Assembly (NCBI GenBank): GCA_963725505.1
Contig: CAVRYN010000002.1
Location: 372,001 to 436,000, forward strand
Length of the DNA: 64,000 bases
Source of the DNA: Udaeobacter sp963725505
GTDB lineage: Bacteria > Verrucomicrobiota > Verrucomicrobiia > Chthoniobacterales > UBA10450
Direction of reading: 5' to 3'
Shown: in pieces, positions 27,072-35,383 of the stretch
Position numbering within the stretch: the first letter of the stretch is position 1
How the letters are laid out: the number at the start of each line of letters is the position of its first letter
Program-made: the position numbers and the translations under genes
The notes under the pieces: generated by a model
Told to the model about the DNA's origin: nothing
What the model saw: only the letters and a program-made list of their open reading frames with translations
The model's database searches: none

Positions 27072-29248
27072 TGGCCAGGGAAGTCATCCGTGTCCGGAAT
27101 GAATTTTATATTCGTTCATCGTCCGCTCGCGTCGATGTTCGCACCCGGGTATTGAAACAGGGAGATACCTTCGCTGTATTCGACCGGTTCGGCGATATCG
27201 AGACATTCGGGACCGGTGAACTTGGCCTTTACTATCAGGATACTCGGTTTTTGTCACGGCTAACGTTGAAACTCGGGAAAGACCGCCCCCTACTGCTCAG
27301 TTCCACCGTCAGAGAAGACAACGCGGTCATGGCGGTGGACGCCACGAATCCCGACGCCTGGCGGGACGGCGAGATAATAGTCCCACGAGGAACCGTGCAC
27401 GTCTTTCGCTCGAAGATTCTGTGGGAGAAAACGTGTCACGAGAGGCTTCGAATTCATAACTACGGACGTGCAACTGTCGATGTCTCTTTCGCAATCGAAT
27501 TCGATGCTGATTTTGCCGACATTTTCGAGCTGCGCGGCATGAGTCGAGAACGTCGCGGCCGTCGCTTGGAAACGCAGGTTACAAAGGACGAACTTGTGCT
27601 CGCGTACGAAGGATTGGACAACCGCATCCGCCGCACGCGAATCGTTTTCGATCCGCCGCCTACTCGGCTCAACGAGTCCGTCGCCACGTTTCAAATCCGG
27701 CTGGAATCCGGTAAAGATGCCAGTTACCGGTGTGCAATTGCATGCGAAGTGGATGGCGATTCGCGAAACGAGATCAGTCCTTGCTACGAAAGCGTTGTGG
27801 AGGAGGCGGCGAGTGCGCTCGAGCGCCTGCGCGCGCGCGAGCCCCAGATTTTTACCGGAAACGAACAATTCAACGATTGGCTGAACCGTTCGCTCGCCGA
27901 TCTCCATATGATGCGAACGGAGACGTCCTATGGCCCGTATCCTTACGCTGGTGTTCCGTGGTTTAGCACGGTATTCGGCCGGGACGGAATCATCACCGCA
28001 CTGCAGTGTCTGTGGTTTGATCCGTCTCTTGCGCGCGGCGTCCTGGCGTATCTGGCAGCTACCCAGGCCGACGCGCACAGCCCGGAGCAGGATGCAGAGC
28101 CTGGCAAGGTGTTGCATGAGATGCGCACGGATGAAATGGCCACGTTGGGAGAGGTTCCGTTTAAGCGCTACTACGGCAGCATCGATGCGACGCCGCTCTT
28201 TATTATGCTCGCCGGCGCGTACTACAAGCGAACGGGCGACCGCGCTTTCGTAGAGTCAATCTGGCCAAATATCGAGCGCGCGCTTGAGTGGATCGATCGT
28301 TATGGCGATTCAGATGGCGACGGGTTCGTGGAATATGCTCGCAAAGCGAAACACGGTCTGATCCATCAGGGCTGGAAAGATTCTTATGACGCGATTTTCC
28401 ATAAGGACGGCACATCTGCTGAAGGACCAATCGCGCTTTGCGAAGTGCAGGGTTATGCTTACGCGGCGAAAGCCGCGGCCAGCGAGCTTGCAAAGATGCT
28501 CGGAAACGCTGCGCGGGCGCGCGAGTTGTCAAAACAGGCAGAAACCCTCCGTCGCCAGTTCGAGAAAGCGTTTTGGTGTGATGACCTTTCCACTTACGCA
28601 CTTGCATTGGATGGGAATAAGCAGCCTTGCCAGGTGCGAACGTCGAACGCTGGGCACTGTCTTTTCGCTGGTATCGCGACACAGGAGCACGCGCGGCGTG
28701 TAGCGGCAACGCTCACAGACGAAACATCGTTCTCCGGTTGGGGCATCCGTACGGTGGCGAGCAGCGAGGCGCGTTACAATCCCATGTCCTATCACAATGG
28801 ATCGGTCTGGCCGCACGATAACGCCTTGATTGCAGCGGGATTCGCCCGATACGGATTGAAAGAGTCCGCGGCGATGGTCCTCGCAGGTTTGCTCGATGCC
28901 AGTCTCTTCTTTGATCTGCATCGGCAGCCAGAACTATTTTGCGGGTTCCCCAGGCGGCCTGGTGAATCTCCGACGCTTTATCCAGTAGCGTGCAATCCGC
29001 AGGCTTGGGCCTCGGGTGCGGTCTTTCTTTTGCTTGAGGCTTGCCTCGGCTTGAGTGTGTCGGCTCCCGAACAAACGCTGGTGTTTTCGAAACCAGTTTT
29101 GCCGGCCTTCCTTCCCAAGGTGAGCATTCGTGATCTGAAAGTAGGAGATGCGCGAGTTGATCTTTTGCTCACCAGACACGATGAAGGCGACGTAGGAGTG
29201 AATGTGCTCCGCCGCGATGGAGTGCTCGAGGTTGTGATTCTGAAGTAA
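27071..29248 (+). CDS. Glycogen debranching enzyme-type amylo-alpha-1,6-glucosidase
   Basis: This 725-residue cytoplasmic protein has an N-terminal beta-rich GDE_N_bis-type domain (about 30-230; DTRFLSRLTLKLGKDRPLLLSS). The C-terminal (alpha/alpha)6 catalytic domain follows, with GVPWFSTVFGRDGIITALQCLW, GDSDGDGFVEYARKAKHGLIHQGWKDSYD and the NGSVWPHDNALIAAGFARYG motif. These match the amylo-alpha-1,6-glucosidase/GH family that removes branch residues from glucans. It overlaps the upstream GT4 gene by one base. No signal peptide is visible. Substrate specificity within the family remains uncertain. Confidence 0.85.
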   Translation: MAREVIRVRNEFYIRSSSARVDVRTRVLKQGDTFAVFDRFGDIETFGTGELGLYYQDTRFLSRLTLKLGKDRPLLLSSTVREDNAVMAVDATNPDAWRDGEIIVPRGTVHVFRSKILWEKTCHERLRIHNYGRATVDVSFAIEFDADFADIFELRGMSRERRGRRLETQVTKDELVLAYEGLDNRIRRTRIVFDPPPTRLNESVATFQIRLESGKDASYRCAIACEVDGDSRNEISPCYESVVEEAASALERLRAREPQIFTGNEQFNDWLNRSLADLHMMRTETSYGPYPYAGVPWFSTVFGRDGIITALQCLWFDPSLARGVLAYLAATQADAHSPEQDAEPGKVLHEMRTDEMATLGEVPFKRYYGSIDATPLFIMLAGAYYKRTGDRAFVESIWPNIERALEWIDRYGDSDGDGFVEYARKAKHGLIHQGWKDSYDAIFHKDGTSAEGPIALCEVQGYAYAAKAAASELAKMLGNAARARELSKQAETLRRQFEKAFWCDDLSTYALALDGNKQPCQVRTSNAGHCLFAGIATQEHARRVAATLTDETSFSGWGIRTVASSEARYNPMSYHNGSVWPHDNALIAAGFARYGLKESAAMVLAGLLDASLFFDLHRQPELFCGFPRRPGESPTLYPVACNPQAWASGAVFLLLEACLGLSVSAPEQTLVFSKPVLPAFLPKVSIRDLKVGDARVDLLLTRHDEGDVGVNVLRRDGVLEVVILK

Positions 29249-29321
29249 GTGTGTTCCTAGATGAACGGAGTTTCTCAGGAATTGCGCTTGTCCATGTGCG
29301 CGCTGCAAATATGGTGCGGTT

Positions 29322-29615
29322 GTGAAGGCAAAAGTGATTGTGACGCCAAAGGCAGCGGTGCTCGATCCGCAAGGCAACGCAGTCCGCGATGCGATGCGGC
29401 ACCTGGGAATGCCGGAGGTGCGGAGCGTCCGAATCGGCAAATACATGGAGATCGATATTGAGGGACAAAACGGAGATCTTGAATCCCGGTTGCATCGTCT
29501 TTGCCGCGATCTGCTCTCGAATCCCGTGATCGAAGATTACGATCTGCAGAAGGGCGAATCAGGAAAGCAGGAAGAGAGTAAGACGAAAACAAAGACGAAG
29601 AGGAAGAGAGAGTAA
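29322..29615 (+). CDS. purS: Phosphoribosylformylglycinamidine synthase subunit PurS
   Basis: This 97-residue protein starts at GTG (29322) and reads MKAKVIVTPKAAVLDPQGNAVRDAMRHLGMPEVRSVRIGKYMEIDIEG, a complete PurS core. PurS bridges PurQ and PurL in the fourth step of purine synthesis. The normal PurS ends near residue 80; here a Lys/Glu/Thr-rich tail (QEESKTKTKTKRKRE) is added. The next gene starts immediately after the stop. purL is not in the window. Confidence 0.92.
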   Translation: MKAKVIVTPKAAVLDPQGNAVRDAMRHLGMPEVRSVRIGKYMEIDIEGQNGDLESRLHRLCRDLLSNPVIEDYDLQKGESGKQEESKTKTKTKRKRE

Positions 29616-29798
29616 ATGAAAGCGCTGCGATATTTTTTCTGCGTGGTGCTGCCGCCGCTCGCAGTCCTTATGACCGGTCGCATTGCCAGTTTCTTTCTCA
29701 GCCTGCTTTTGACATTGCTTGGCTGGATTCCAGGAGTCATTCACGCCTGCCTGGTGGTGAACGATTATCACGCCGAGCAGCGCGCTGCGACACGTTAG
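29616..29798 (+). CDS. YqaE/Pmp3 family small membrane protein
   Basis: These 60 residues form two transmembrane helices (about 5-22 and 26-49) with the Pmp3 pattern (PPLAVLMTGRIASFFLSLLLTLLGWIPGVIHACLVV). The family modulates membrane potential or stress tolerance in yeast and plants; its bacterial role is unclear. The ATG abuts the purS stop and purQ follows 6 bases later, so it lies inside the purS-purQ transcript. Confidence 0.85.
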   Translation: MKALRYFFCVVLPPLAVLMTGRIASFFLSLLLTLLGWIPGVIHACLVVNDYHAEQRAATR

Positions 29799-29804
29799 AC
29801 GGAC

Positions 29805-30539
29805 ATGAAATTCGCTGTCATCCAGTTTCCCGGTTCAAACTGCGATCAGGATTGTGTCGCTGGTATTAATGGCTTGAATGGGTTGCATGCGGAGTACGTC
29901 TGGCACAAGGAAACGTCGCTGGATGATTTCGACGCGATCGTGTTGCCGGGCGGATTTGCATACGGCGATTATCTTCGTTGTGGAGCGATCGCTCGTTTCT
30001 CACCGGTCATGAAAGCGGTGATCAGCGATGCGCGTGCGGGCAAACTCGTGCTCGGTACATGTAACGGGTTTCAAATTTTGTGTGAGGCCGGTCTCTTGCC
30101 CGGCGCGCTGGTGCGCAATCGTTCGCTGCGGTTCGTGTGCCGCATGGTTATCACGCGAGTGGAGGTGGATGATTCGCCGTTCACCCAAGGCTGCCCTAAA
30201 GGGACTCTCCTGCATCTCCCTGTGGCACACGGCGAAGGTTGTTTTTTCGCCGACGCACAAACTTTGCGCGACCTAAACGCCAATCAGCAGGTGATCTTGC
30301 GTTACGCGGATGCACGAGGCCGGATCGTTCCAGACGCAAATCCGAATGGCTCAGTCGAAAACATCGCCGGGATCTGCAATCGGGAACGGAATGTGTTCGG
30401 TTTGATGCCTCATCCTGATCGCGCCTCTGATGTGCGGCTCGGAAGCGCAGACGGGGCTAAAATTTTCCGATCCATGATGGAAGCGATTCGCGTTAGTTGT
30501 TCGACGAGCGCGCCCGAGCTCGCGAAACAGGTCGCGTGA
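29805..30539 (+). CDS. purQ: Phosphoribosylformylglycinamidine synthase glutaminase subunit PurQ
   Basis: This 244-residue class I glutamine amidotransferase supplies ammonia to PurL. The nucleophile elbow LGTCNGFQIL, the start FAVIQFPGSNCDQD, FAYGDYLRCGAIA, LLHLPVAHGEG and the final FGLMPHPDRA (catalytic His) are all present. Its TGA stop overlaps the GTG start of the dead bioD gene (GTGA), which records former translational coupling. Confidence 0.95.
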   Translation: MKFAVIQFPGSNCDQDCVAGINGLNGLHAEYVWHKETSLDDFDAIVLPGGFAYGDYLRCGAIARFSPVMKAVISDARAGKLVLGTCNGFQILCEAGLLPGALVRNRSLRFVCRMVITRVEVDDSPFTQGCPKGTLLHLPVAHGEGCFFADAQTLRDLNANQQVILRYADARGRIVPDANPNGSVENIAGICNRERNVFGLMPHPDRASDVRLGSADGAKIFRSMMEAIRVSCSTSAPELAKQVA

Positions 30540-31187
30540 GTCTCTTCATCACCGGGACGGATCACGGGCGCAGGAAAGACGCACATTGCCGCGCGCCTTT
30601 TGCGTCTGTTGCGCGCATCAGGTATGCGCTGCGCCGGGATGAAACCGATTTGTTGTGGAGATCGTCGGGATGCCGAGAGGCTACTGCCGGCGGGCAGTGA
30701 CGGTCTGACAATCGATGACGTTAATCCCGTTTGGTTAAAAACGCCCGCTGCGCCGATCGTGGGTAGCTTAATGGAGAAGGCGCCGGTCGATGTCGAGAAG
30801 ATCCTTGCTGCATTTCAGACCCTCCAATGCAGCGTTGAACACGTCATCGTGGAAGGGACAGGCGGTTGACTGGTGCCGATTCGCCCAGACTATTTTGTTA
30901 GCGATTTGGCCGTGGCGATGAAGCTGCCAGTCTTGGTGGTCGCTCAGAACCGGCTCGGCTGTCTTAATCATGCGACGCTTACCGTGCGCAGCGTCGCCGC
31001 ATACCAACTGCGGTGCGTAGGTCTTGTATAGAACAGTACCGAAATCACGAGCGATGTAGCCGCGTTAACGAACGCCGATAATCTCAAGCAGATTCTCAAT
31101 GTTCCATTGCTTGCTGGATTAGGAGAAAACCTGACGGAACTCCCCGTGGACTGGCGACTTATGCTCGAGTCGACTAGGGAACATTAG
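30536..31187 (+). pseudogene. bioD: Dethiobiotin synthetase remnant
   Basis: Correcting three lesions gives a full BioD of about 216 residues. One extra base at about 30563 breaks the P-loop (restored text GTDTGAGKTHIAARLL). A TGA at 30867-30869 replaces Trp in VEGTGGWLVP. A TAG at 31029-31031 lies in CVGLVLN. BioD closes the ureido ring of dethiobiotin using ATP. Because two substitutions and one insertion all disrupt the frame, this is real decay, not a single sequencing error. The gene still overlaps purQ by four bases. No other biotin gene is in the window. Confidence 0.88.
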
Positions 31188-31336
31188 CGTCTTGAGGTGA
31201 TACAAGACTGTAAAGAAATTGTACACAGTTTGGCAAAGATGGGCTCTGGTTTGCTTCGGGCCAACCAATGGCATCCGTATTGCTCAGATTAGTCTCCGAA
31301 AACCTTATTCGTATGCTCTTACAAAAAACCTTACAT

Positions 31337-31789
31337 ATGAGCCAGCCGTTACCGGAGTGCAAAGCTCGCCTGGCCAGCATTCAATCATACCGTCGGCAGT
31401 TTCTGATGGTGACACGTGCAACTGTGACGTCATCCAAGACCGTCGATTTCAGTTTTCGCGGCCCGTTTGGTTTCGAGGCCCACACAGTCCTTCTATCGGT
31501 CGAAAGCGATTCGCCAGACCAGTATGCCTTCGAGTCCGTGGGCGGCAATATTGTCCTGATGGGCATCGTTGATTTCGCTCAGATTCGGACAAACTGCACG
31601 GAGGTCACCCTGGCGGTTCACTACGAGATCAAGAACACACTGTTTGCCTGGCTCGACCGGCGTTTGCATTTTGTGGACAGCTTCGTGACTGCGGAACTGC
31701 GCAGCATCCGCGCGCATTTCGAAGGCATCGCGGCCAGCTACCTCGAGCACGCGCGCGTTCTGCCGGTGCTCCAAACAGCTTCAGCCTGA
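31337..31789 (+). CDS. Conserved-looking hypothetical protein
   Basis: From the ATG at 31337 the product has 150 residues (MSQPLPECKARLASIQSYRRQF). It is soluble, mixed alpha/beta, with a regular beta-strand middle (TVDFSFRGPFGFEAHTVLLSVES; NIVLMGIVDFAQIRTNCTEVTLAVHYEIKN) and a helical end. The pattern is faintly like a SRPBCC/START-type cavity protein, but I do not recognise a family. A longer in-frame start at 31268 adds an unconvincing stretch. A hairpin terminator follows at 31807. It lies between the bioD remnant and convergent tyrS. Confidence 0.6.
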   Translation: MSQPLPECKARLASIQSYRRQFLMVTRATVTSSKTVDFSFRGPFGFEAHTVLLSVESDSPDQYAFESVGGNIVLMGIVDFAQIRTNCTEVTLAVHYEIKNTLFAWLDRRLHFVDSFVTAELRSIRAHFEGIAASYLEHARVLPVLQTASA

Positions 31790-31806
31790 GGAGGCGGAAG
31801 ATCCAA

Positions 31807-31844
31807 GGGCCACGTAGGTTCGGGGGGGCTTGCGTGGCTCTTTT
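31807..31844 (+). terminator. Intrinsic-terminator-like hairpin
   Basis: GGGCCACG pairs with CGTGGCTC (8 bp, one G-T) around an 18-base loop and is followed by TTTT. It sits 18 bases after the hypothetical gene stop and 16 bases before the convergent tyrS stop, so it may serve the forward transcript. Confidence 0.55.
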
Positions 31845-31859
31845 GCTGTACGCAGCTGC

Positions 31860-33035
31860 CTATGCAATCCGCACCGCGTGCCTTTTGTCGAGACGAAGAA
31901 TCTGGCCCGATTTGAGTTTGATCACTGCTTTGGGGTCGCGAATTTTCTGTCCATCGAGTTCGACGCTTCCCTGCTGAATTAGTCGCCAGGCTTCGCTTCG
32001 CGATTTTTCCAGGTCAAACGCTTCGCGGTAGGCGCTCCAGACTAGTGTCACAAGGTCATGTTGCTCGAGACCGCCTACTGAAAACGCCGGAAGATCGGAA
32101 TGTTCCAGGTCGCGCTTGCTGAAGCGGGTATTCCATTCGTCGAGCGTTTTTTGGGCGGCAGATGACGAGTGGTAAGTTTGCACAATCTCGAAGGCGAGCT
32201 GCTTTTTCGCGTCGAGCGGGGGCATGCCAGCCGGCGGCATGCGCCCGAGGAGCAATTCATAATAGCGCGCCATCAACTCATCCGAGATGCTCATTAGTTT
32301 CCCGAACATGTCCGAGGCGGGCTCGTTGACCGCGACAAAATTGCCGAGGCTCTTGCTCATTTTTTTGGAGCCATCCAGGCCTTCGAGGATTGGGACGAGG
32401 AAAACGACCTGCTGCGGCAGGCCCTCTTCTCTTTGAAAATCGCGTCCGATTAAAATGTTAAAAAGTTGGTCTGTCCCTCCGAGTTCGACATCCGCTTTTA
32501 CCACGACCGAATCCCAGCCCTGCATGATTGGATACTGGATTTCGTGGGCGTGAATGGCTTGCTGCTTATCGATCCGCGCCTTGAAATCTTCGCGCTGCAG
32601 CATTTGCTGCAACGTCACGCGGCCATTCAGGCGAATGACATCTTCGAACGACATGGCGCGAAACCAGTCGCCGTTGCACACGGTTTCCGTGCGCGCCGGA
32701 TCAAGAATTTTGAATGCCTGCTCGCGGTAGGTTGCCGCATTTGCGATCACTTCCTGATGCGTTAATTGCGGCCGCGTGACCGAGCGACCGCTCGGATCGC
32801 CAATCATCCCCGTGAAATCGCCAATGATGAGAATCGCCTGGTGACCCAGATCCTGAAACTGTCGTAGTTTTCGCAGAACGATGGTGTGGCCAAGATGAAT
32901 ATCGGGTGTCGTTGGGTCGACCCCAAGTTTTACCCGCAACGGGCGGCCGAGAGCGAGTTTGTCGCGCAGCTCATCCTCGCTGATGATCTGGGCCGCGCCT
33001 TGTTTTAAGAATGCCAGAGCTTCTTCTGGTTGCAT
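31860..33035 (-). CDS. tyrS: Tyrosyl-tRNA synthetase
   Basis: This 391-residue class I synthetase has the HIGH-type motif DIHLGHTIVLRKLRQFQ (HLGH) near residues 46-50. It has the KMSKS loop (DGSKKMSKSLGN near 235) and a C-terminal S4 RNA-binding domain (LIQQGSVELDGQKIRDPKAVIKLKSGQILRL). The DQLFNILIGRDFQRE segment is typical of the long TyrS subgroup. It charges tRNA-Tyr and is probably monocistronic, converging on the hypothetical gene upstream. Confidence 0.96.
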   Translation of the reverse strand: MQPEEALAFLKQGAAQIISEDELRDKLALGRPLRVKLGVDPTTPDIHLGHTIVLRKLRQFQDLGHQAILIIGDFTGMIGDPSGRSVTRPQLTHQEVIANAATYREQAFKILDPARTETVCNGDWFRAMSFEDVIRLNGRVTLQQMLQREDFKARIDKQQAIHAHEIQYPIMQGWDSVVVKADVELGGTDQLFNILIGRDFQREEGLPQQVVFLVPILEGLDGSKKMSKSLGNFVAVNEPASDMFGKLMSISDELMARYYELLLGRMPPAGMPPLDAKKQLAFEIVQTYHSSSAAQKTLDEWNTRFSKRDLEHSDLPAFSVGGLEQHDLVTLVWSAYREAFDLEKSRSEAWRLIQQGSVELDGQKIRDPKAVIKLKSGQILRLDKRHAVRIA

Positions 33036-33070
33036 GTTTCAAAGACAAAATAGCGCACCCGGCCAGCGCG

Positions 33071-33586
33071 CTACTTGTTTTTGTTCAGCAACTCGCGCAC
33101 CTGCTCGATCGTGAGCGGCGCATTTTGCTGGTTGAGCGATTTTTGACTCTTGCCCTCGTCCAGGAACGGGCGGTTCTCTGCATACGTGCGGATGGCAACT
33201 TTTTTGTCAGATTGCGGAGCGTCGCGAACGCCGCGCGCAGTTTGATTTGCGTAGGCAGATCGTGAATTTCCCATTGCTTGCTGCGACGAAGTCTGAAATG
33301 TGTCGCGTTTGCTGTGGAAAGGCTGAGAATTGAATTGCTGCGTGGAGAATTGTCCTGTTCCTGAATAATTCTTCGAATTCGATTTTCTTTGGACGTAAAA
33401 TGTTCCGACGCTCGCTCGTTTGTTTATCGAGGTGCCGTCGGCGATAAATTTTTTATTTTGCGCATCATTGTGCAGCGTCATGTTCGGCTTGAGCAGGCGA
33501 TCGACCAGCTTGCGTTCCTGGTCCTGTCCGCGGGCATAGGAGAGCGCAGCCAAAACTAATAGCGAGATGGCGACGGATTTTCGCAC
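33071..33586 (-). CDS. Exported hypothetical protein
   Basis: The 171 residues begin with a clear signal peptide (MRKSVAISLLVLAALSYARG-Q). The remainder is polar, rich in Gln, Ser, Asn and Lys, and lacks hydrophobic helices (QFSTQQFNSQPFHSKRDTFQTSSQQ), suggesting a disordered periplasmic or surface protein. The final NAPLTIEQVRELLNKNK may form a short helix. No family is recognised. The stop lies 35 bases after the tyrS start on the same strand, so it probably shares a transcript with tyrS. Confidence 0.65.
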   Translation of the reverse strand: MRKSVAISLLVLAALSYARGQDQERKLVDRLLKPNMTLHNDAQNKKFIADGTSINKRASVGTFYVQRKSNSKNYSGTGQFSTQQFNSQPFHSKRDTFQTSSQQAMGNSRSAYANQTARGVRDAPQSDKKVAIRTYAENRPFLDEGKSQKSLNQQNAPLTIEQVRELLNKNK

Positions 33587-33645
33587 ACCGCGAGGCTGCC
33601 GGAGTGCAGACGCGTTGTAAAGCTAAAACGGTGATTGGTATGGAC

Positions 33646-33679
33646 GCCGCGCTGCCCCGAAAGCTTTCGGGGGGGCGGC
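33646..33679. repeat. Strong palindrome CCCCGAAAGCTTTCGGGG within GCCGC/GCGGC
   Basis: The core palindrome is perfect over 18 bases (33655-33672) and is flanked by GCCGC (33646-33650) and GCGGC (33675-33679). It lies between divergent genes (exported hypothetical and dodecin). Similar cores are at 12617 and 21366. Confidence 0.6.
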
Positions 33680-33727
33680 GCAAGGCTTTTTGTTTGTGGG
33701 ATCGTTTCCTCGGCAGATAATGAGCGC

Positions 33728-33937
33728 ATGCCCGATCACGTTTACAAAAAAATTGAGATAGTTGGTTCGTCGCCGAACGGATTCGAGGAGGCTGTGCAAA
33801 ATGCATTGGTGCGTGCCCAAAAAACAGTCCGCAACATGCGATGGTTCGAGGTGACTGAGACCCGCGGATACATCGACGAGGGTAAAGTCGGCGATTGGCA
33901 GGTGACGTTAAAAATCGGTTTCACATTGGAAGAATGA
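33728..33937 (+). CDS. Dodecin family flavin-binding protein
   Basis: The 69 residues read MPDHVYKKIEIVGSSPNGFEEAVQNALVRAQKTVRNMRWFEVTETRGYID...WQVTLKIGF. This is the full dodecin pattern, including the Trp-containing strand (RWFEV) that stacks on flavin and the conserved G/Q in the third strand. Dodecins form hollow dodecamers that store or buffer riboflavin, FMN or FAD in the cytoplasm. The ATG at 33728 is preferred; the longer frame runs into a palindrome. Confidence 0.92.
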   Translation: MPDHVYKKIEIVGSSPNGFEEAVQNALVRAQKTVRNMRWFEVTETRGYIDEGKVGDWQVTLKIGFTLEE

Positions 33938-34011
33938 TGTAATCGGCACTTGCGGCGCAGGCCCGAATGAAGGAGTAGGCGCTCGCCGCGGCGAGCGCCC
34001 TCCAAATATCG

Positions 34012-34290
34012 CTATTCTTCCTGGGCCGCCTGATACAGCTTGGCGGCGCCATAAATCAAAATCGCTGGTTTTAATGCGAAGATGAGCAGTCGAAAGAGAC
34101 CACTCAGAATTCTGCCGAGCGGCAGGCGATTCAGAATGTATCCAGCCACAAACGCGCACAGAAGAGATTCTGCTGGTTTTTCCCGCACATAACTCTCCGT
34201 TTCGGTGAGAACCGCCTCGACTTGGTCTTTCACCCATTGCACTCCGCGTTCCGGGAGTTCAGCAGCTACTTCGGCAGATGACTGATCCAT
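34012..34290 (-). CDS. DUF883/ElaB-like membrane-anchored protein
   Basis: These 92 residues contain an amphipathic helical N-terminus (about 1-38), then the YqjD/ElaB phrase YVREKPAESLLCAFVAGYILNRL with a GxxxG-like transmembrane segment. A second hydrophobic stretch follows (about 64-82). YqjD/ElaB proteins anchor in the inner membrane, and some bind ribosomes in stationary phase. The assignment is by sequence pattern. It is 48 bases from the methyltransferase gene on the same strand. Confidence 0.65.
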   Translation of the reverse strand: MDQSSAEVAAELPERGVQWVKDQVEAVLTETESYVREKPAESLLCAFVAGYILNRLPLGRILSGLFRLLIFALKPAILIYGAAKLYQAAQEE

Positions 34291-34338
34291 CTCGTTTAAT
34301 GATTCGCATTGTGATCCTGTCTTGCGCGCATGGGGTTG

Positions 34339-35274
34339 TCAACGCAAAGCGAGCCAAATCGAGCTTGCGCCCGCGCCCGGCGGAAAATCAGGCAGTCGGG
34401 ATGACCGGTGAAATGTGGCGGCCCGGCGCGTTGCTTTAAGGCAATAGCGCGCCATCACTTCCAGTGCATGTTCGCGCAATGCAGAGCAATTGGTCGAAAC
34501 CAAGACGTGGCTGTCTCGCTCTGCCAGTTCGAGAGCGTCAATCAGCAACTTTTCGAAATCCTCTTCGACCTGGAACCTTTTTGCTCCGGGCGAACGTGAA
34601 AACGTCGGTGGATCGAGAATGATCGCCTCAAATTTCTCGCCTCTTCGTGCCAGACGTGGCAACACTGCGCTCACATCATCCGCGATAAAGCGATGGTCGA
34701 TGGTTGGCAGATTATTCAGCGCAAAATTCTCGCGTCCGCGCGCCAGATACTTCTTGGAAATATCAATGTTGAGGGTAGTTGCCCCTCTGCATGCCGCACT
34801 GATAGAAAACGAGCAGGTGTAGGCAAAGCAGTTGAGCAATCGTCTCGGCGCGATATGGCGCACGTAGCGGCGATTTTCTCTTTGATCCAGAAAGAGCCCT
34901 GGGGAAAAACCCGTCCCGAAGTCGATCCCGAACTTCAGATGTCGCTCGGTAGCGATTGTCTGCAAATTTCCTCCGGGGTCGCCAAATATGAGACGCGGCG
35001 GTTCGCGTTCTTCACTTTTTCGAGGGACGAACCTTGCGAAAATGCGTCGGAACTGGAATCCGACAGAGCCTGCCCACGATTGCAGTTCTGTGAGGAGTCG
35101 CTCGCGGGTCAACACTCTTTTGAACGAGATGAGGACGTCGCGTCCGAAACGTTCCACCCAGCCATCCTCCATCGTGCAGAGTCGGTGGGAGTCCGTTCCC
35201 TCTGCCTGAAAATCCCAAAGTAATGCCGGATCAATCCACCCAAAATTCATTTCTTCTGTCGTCTCCAACCGCAT
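34339..35274 (-). CDS. RlmI/RlmK-like class I SAM-dependent rRNA methyltransferase
   Basis: The 311 residues include the SAM-binding core: GFSPGLFLDQRENRRYV, then LLNCFAYTCSFSISAACRGATTLNIDISKKYLARGREN (motifs I and II). The catalytic-type loop is EAIILDPPTFSRS (motif IV DPPxF). This resembles the RlmI/YwbD methyltransferases that modify 23S rRNA bases, though the N-terminal PUA domain appears shortened or replaced. Motif IV lacks the cysteine pair used by m5C enzymes of the RsmB type, and the target base is not certain. An alternative start at 35250 (MNFGWIDPALL) is plausible. Confidence 0.78.
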   Translation of the reverse strand: MRLETTEEMNFGWIDPALLWDFQAEGTDSHRLCTMEDGWVERFGRDVLISFKRVLTRERLLTELQSWAGSVGFQFRRIFARFVPRKSEEREPPRLIFGDPGGNLQTIATERHLKFGIDFGTGFSPGLFLDQRENRRYVRHIAPRRLLNCFAYTCSFSISAACRGATTLNIDISKKYLARGRENFALNNLPTIDHRFIADDVSAVLPRLARRGEKFEAIILDPPTFSRSPGAKRFQVEEDFEKLLIDALELAERDSHVLVSTNCSALREHALEVMARYCLKATRRAATFHRSSRLPDFPPGAGASSIWLALR

Positions 35275-35383
35275 ACTTTGAATCGGTCTCGCGTAACGGA
35301 TCGGTTGCCGCCCGACTTCGCGTTGCTACAGTGCCGCATCTTAGAGCATTGTCGCGCGCACCCCAATGCAGCGGAGCTCACCT

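Noticed and set aside
30867..30869. TGA in bioD as a possible selenocysteine or Trp recoding codon
   Set aside because: The same gene has a frameshift upstream and a TAG downstream, and no selenocysteine element is seen; TGA acts as a stop elsewhere in the window.
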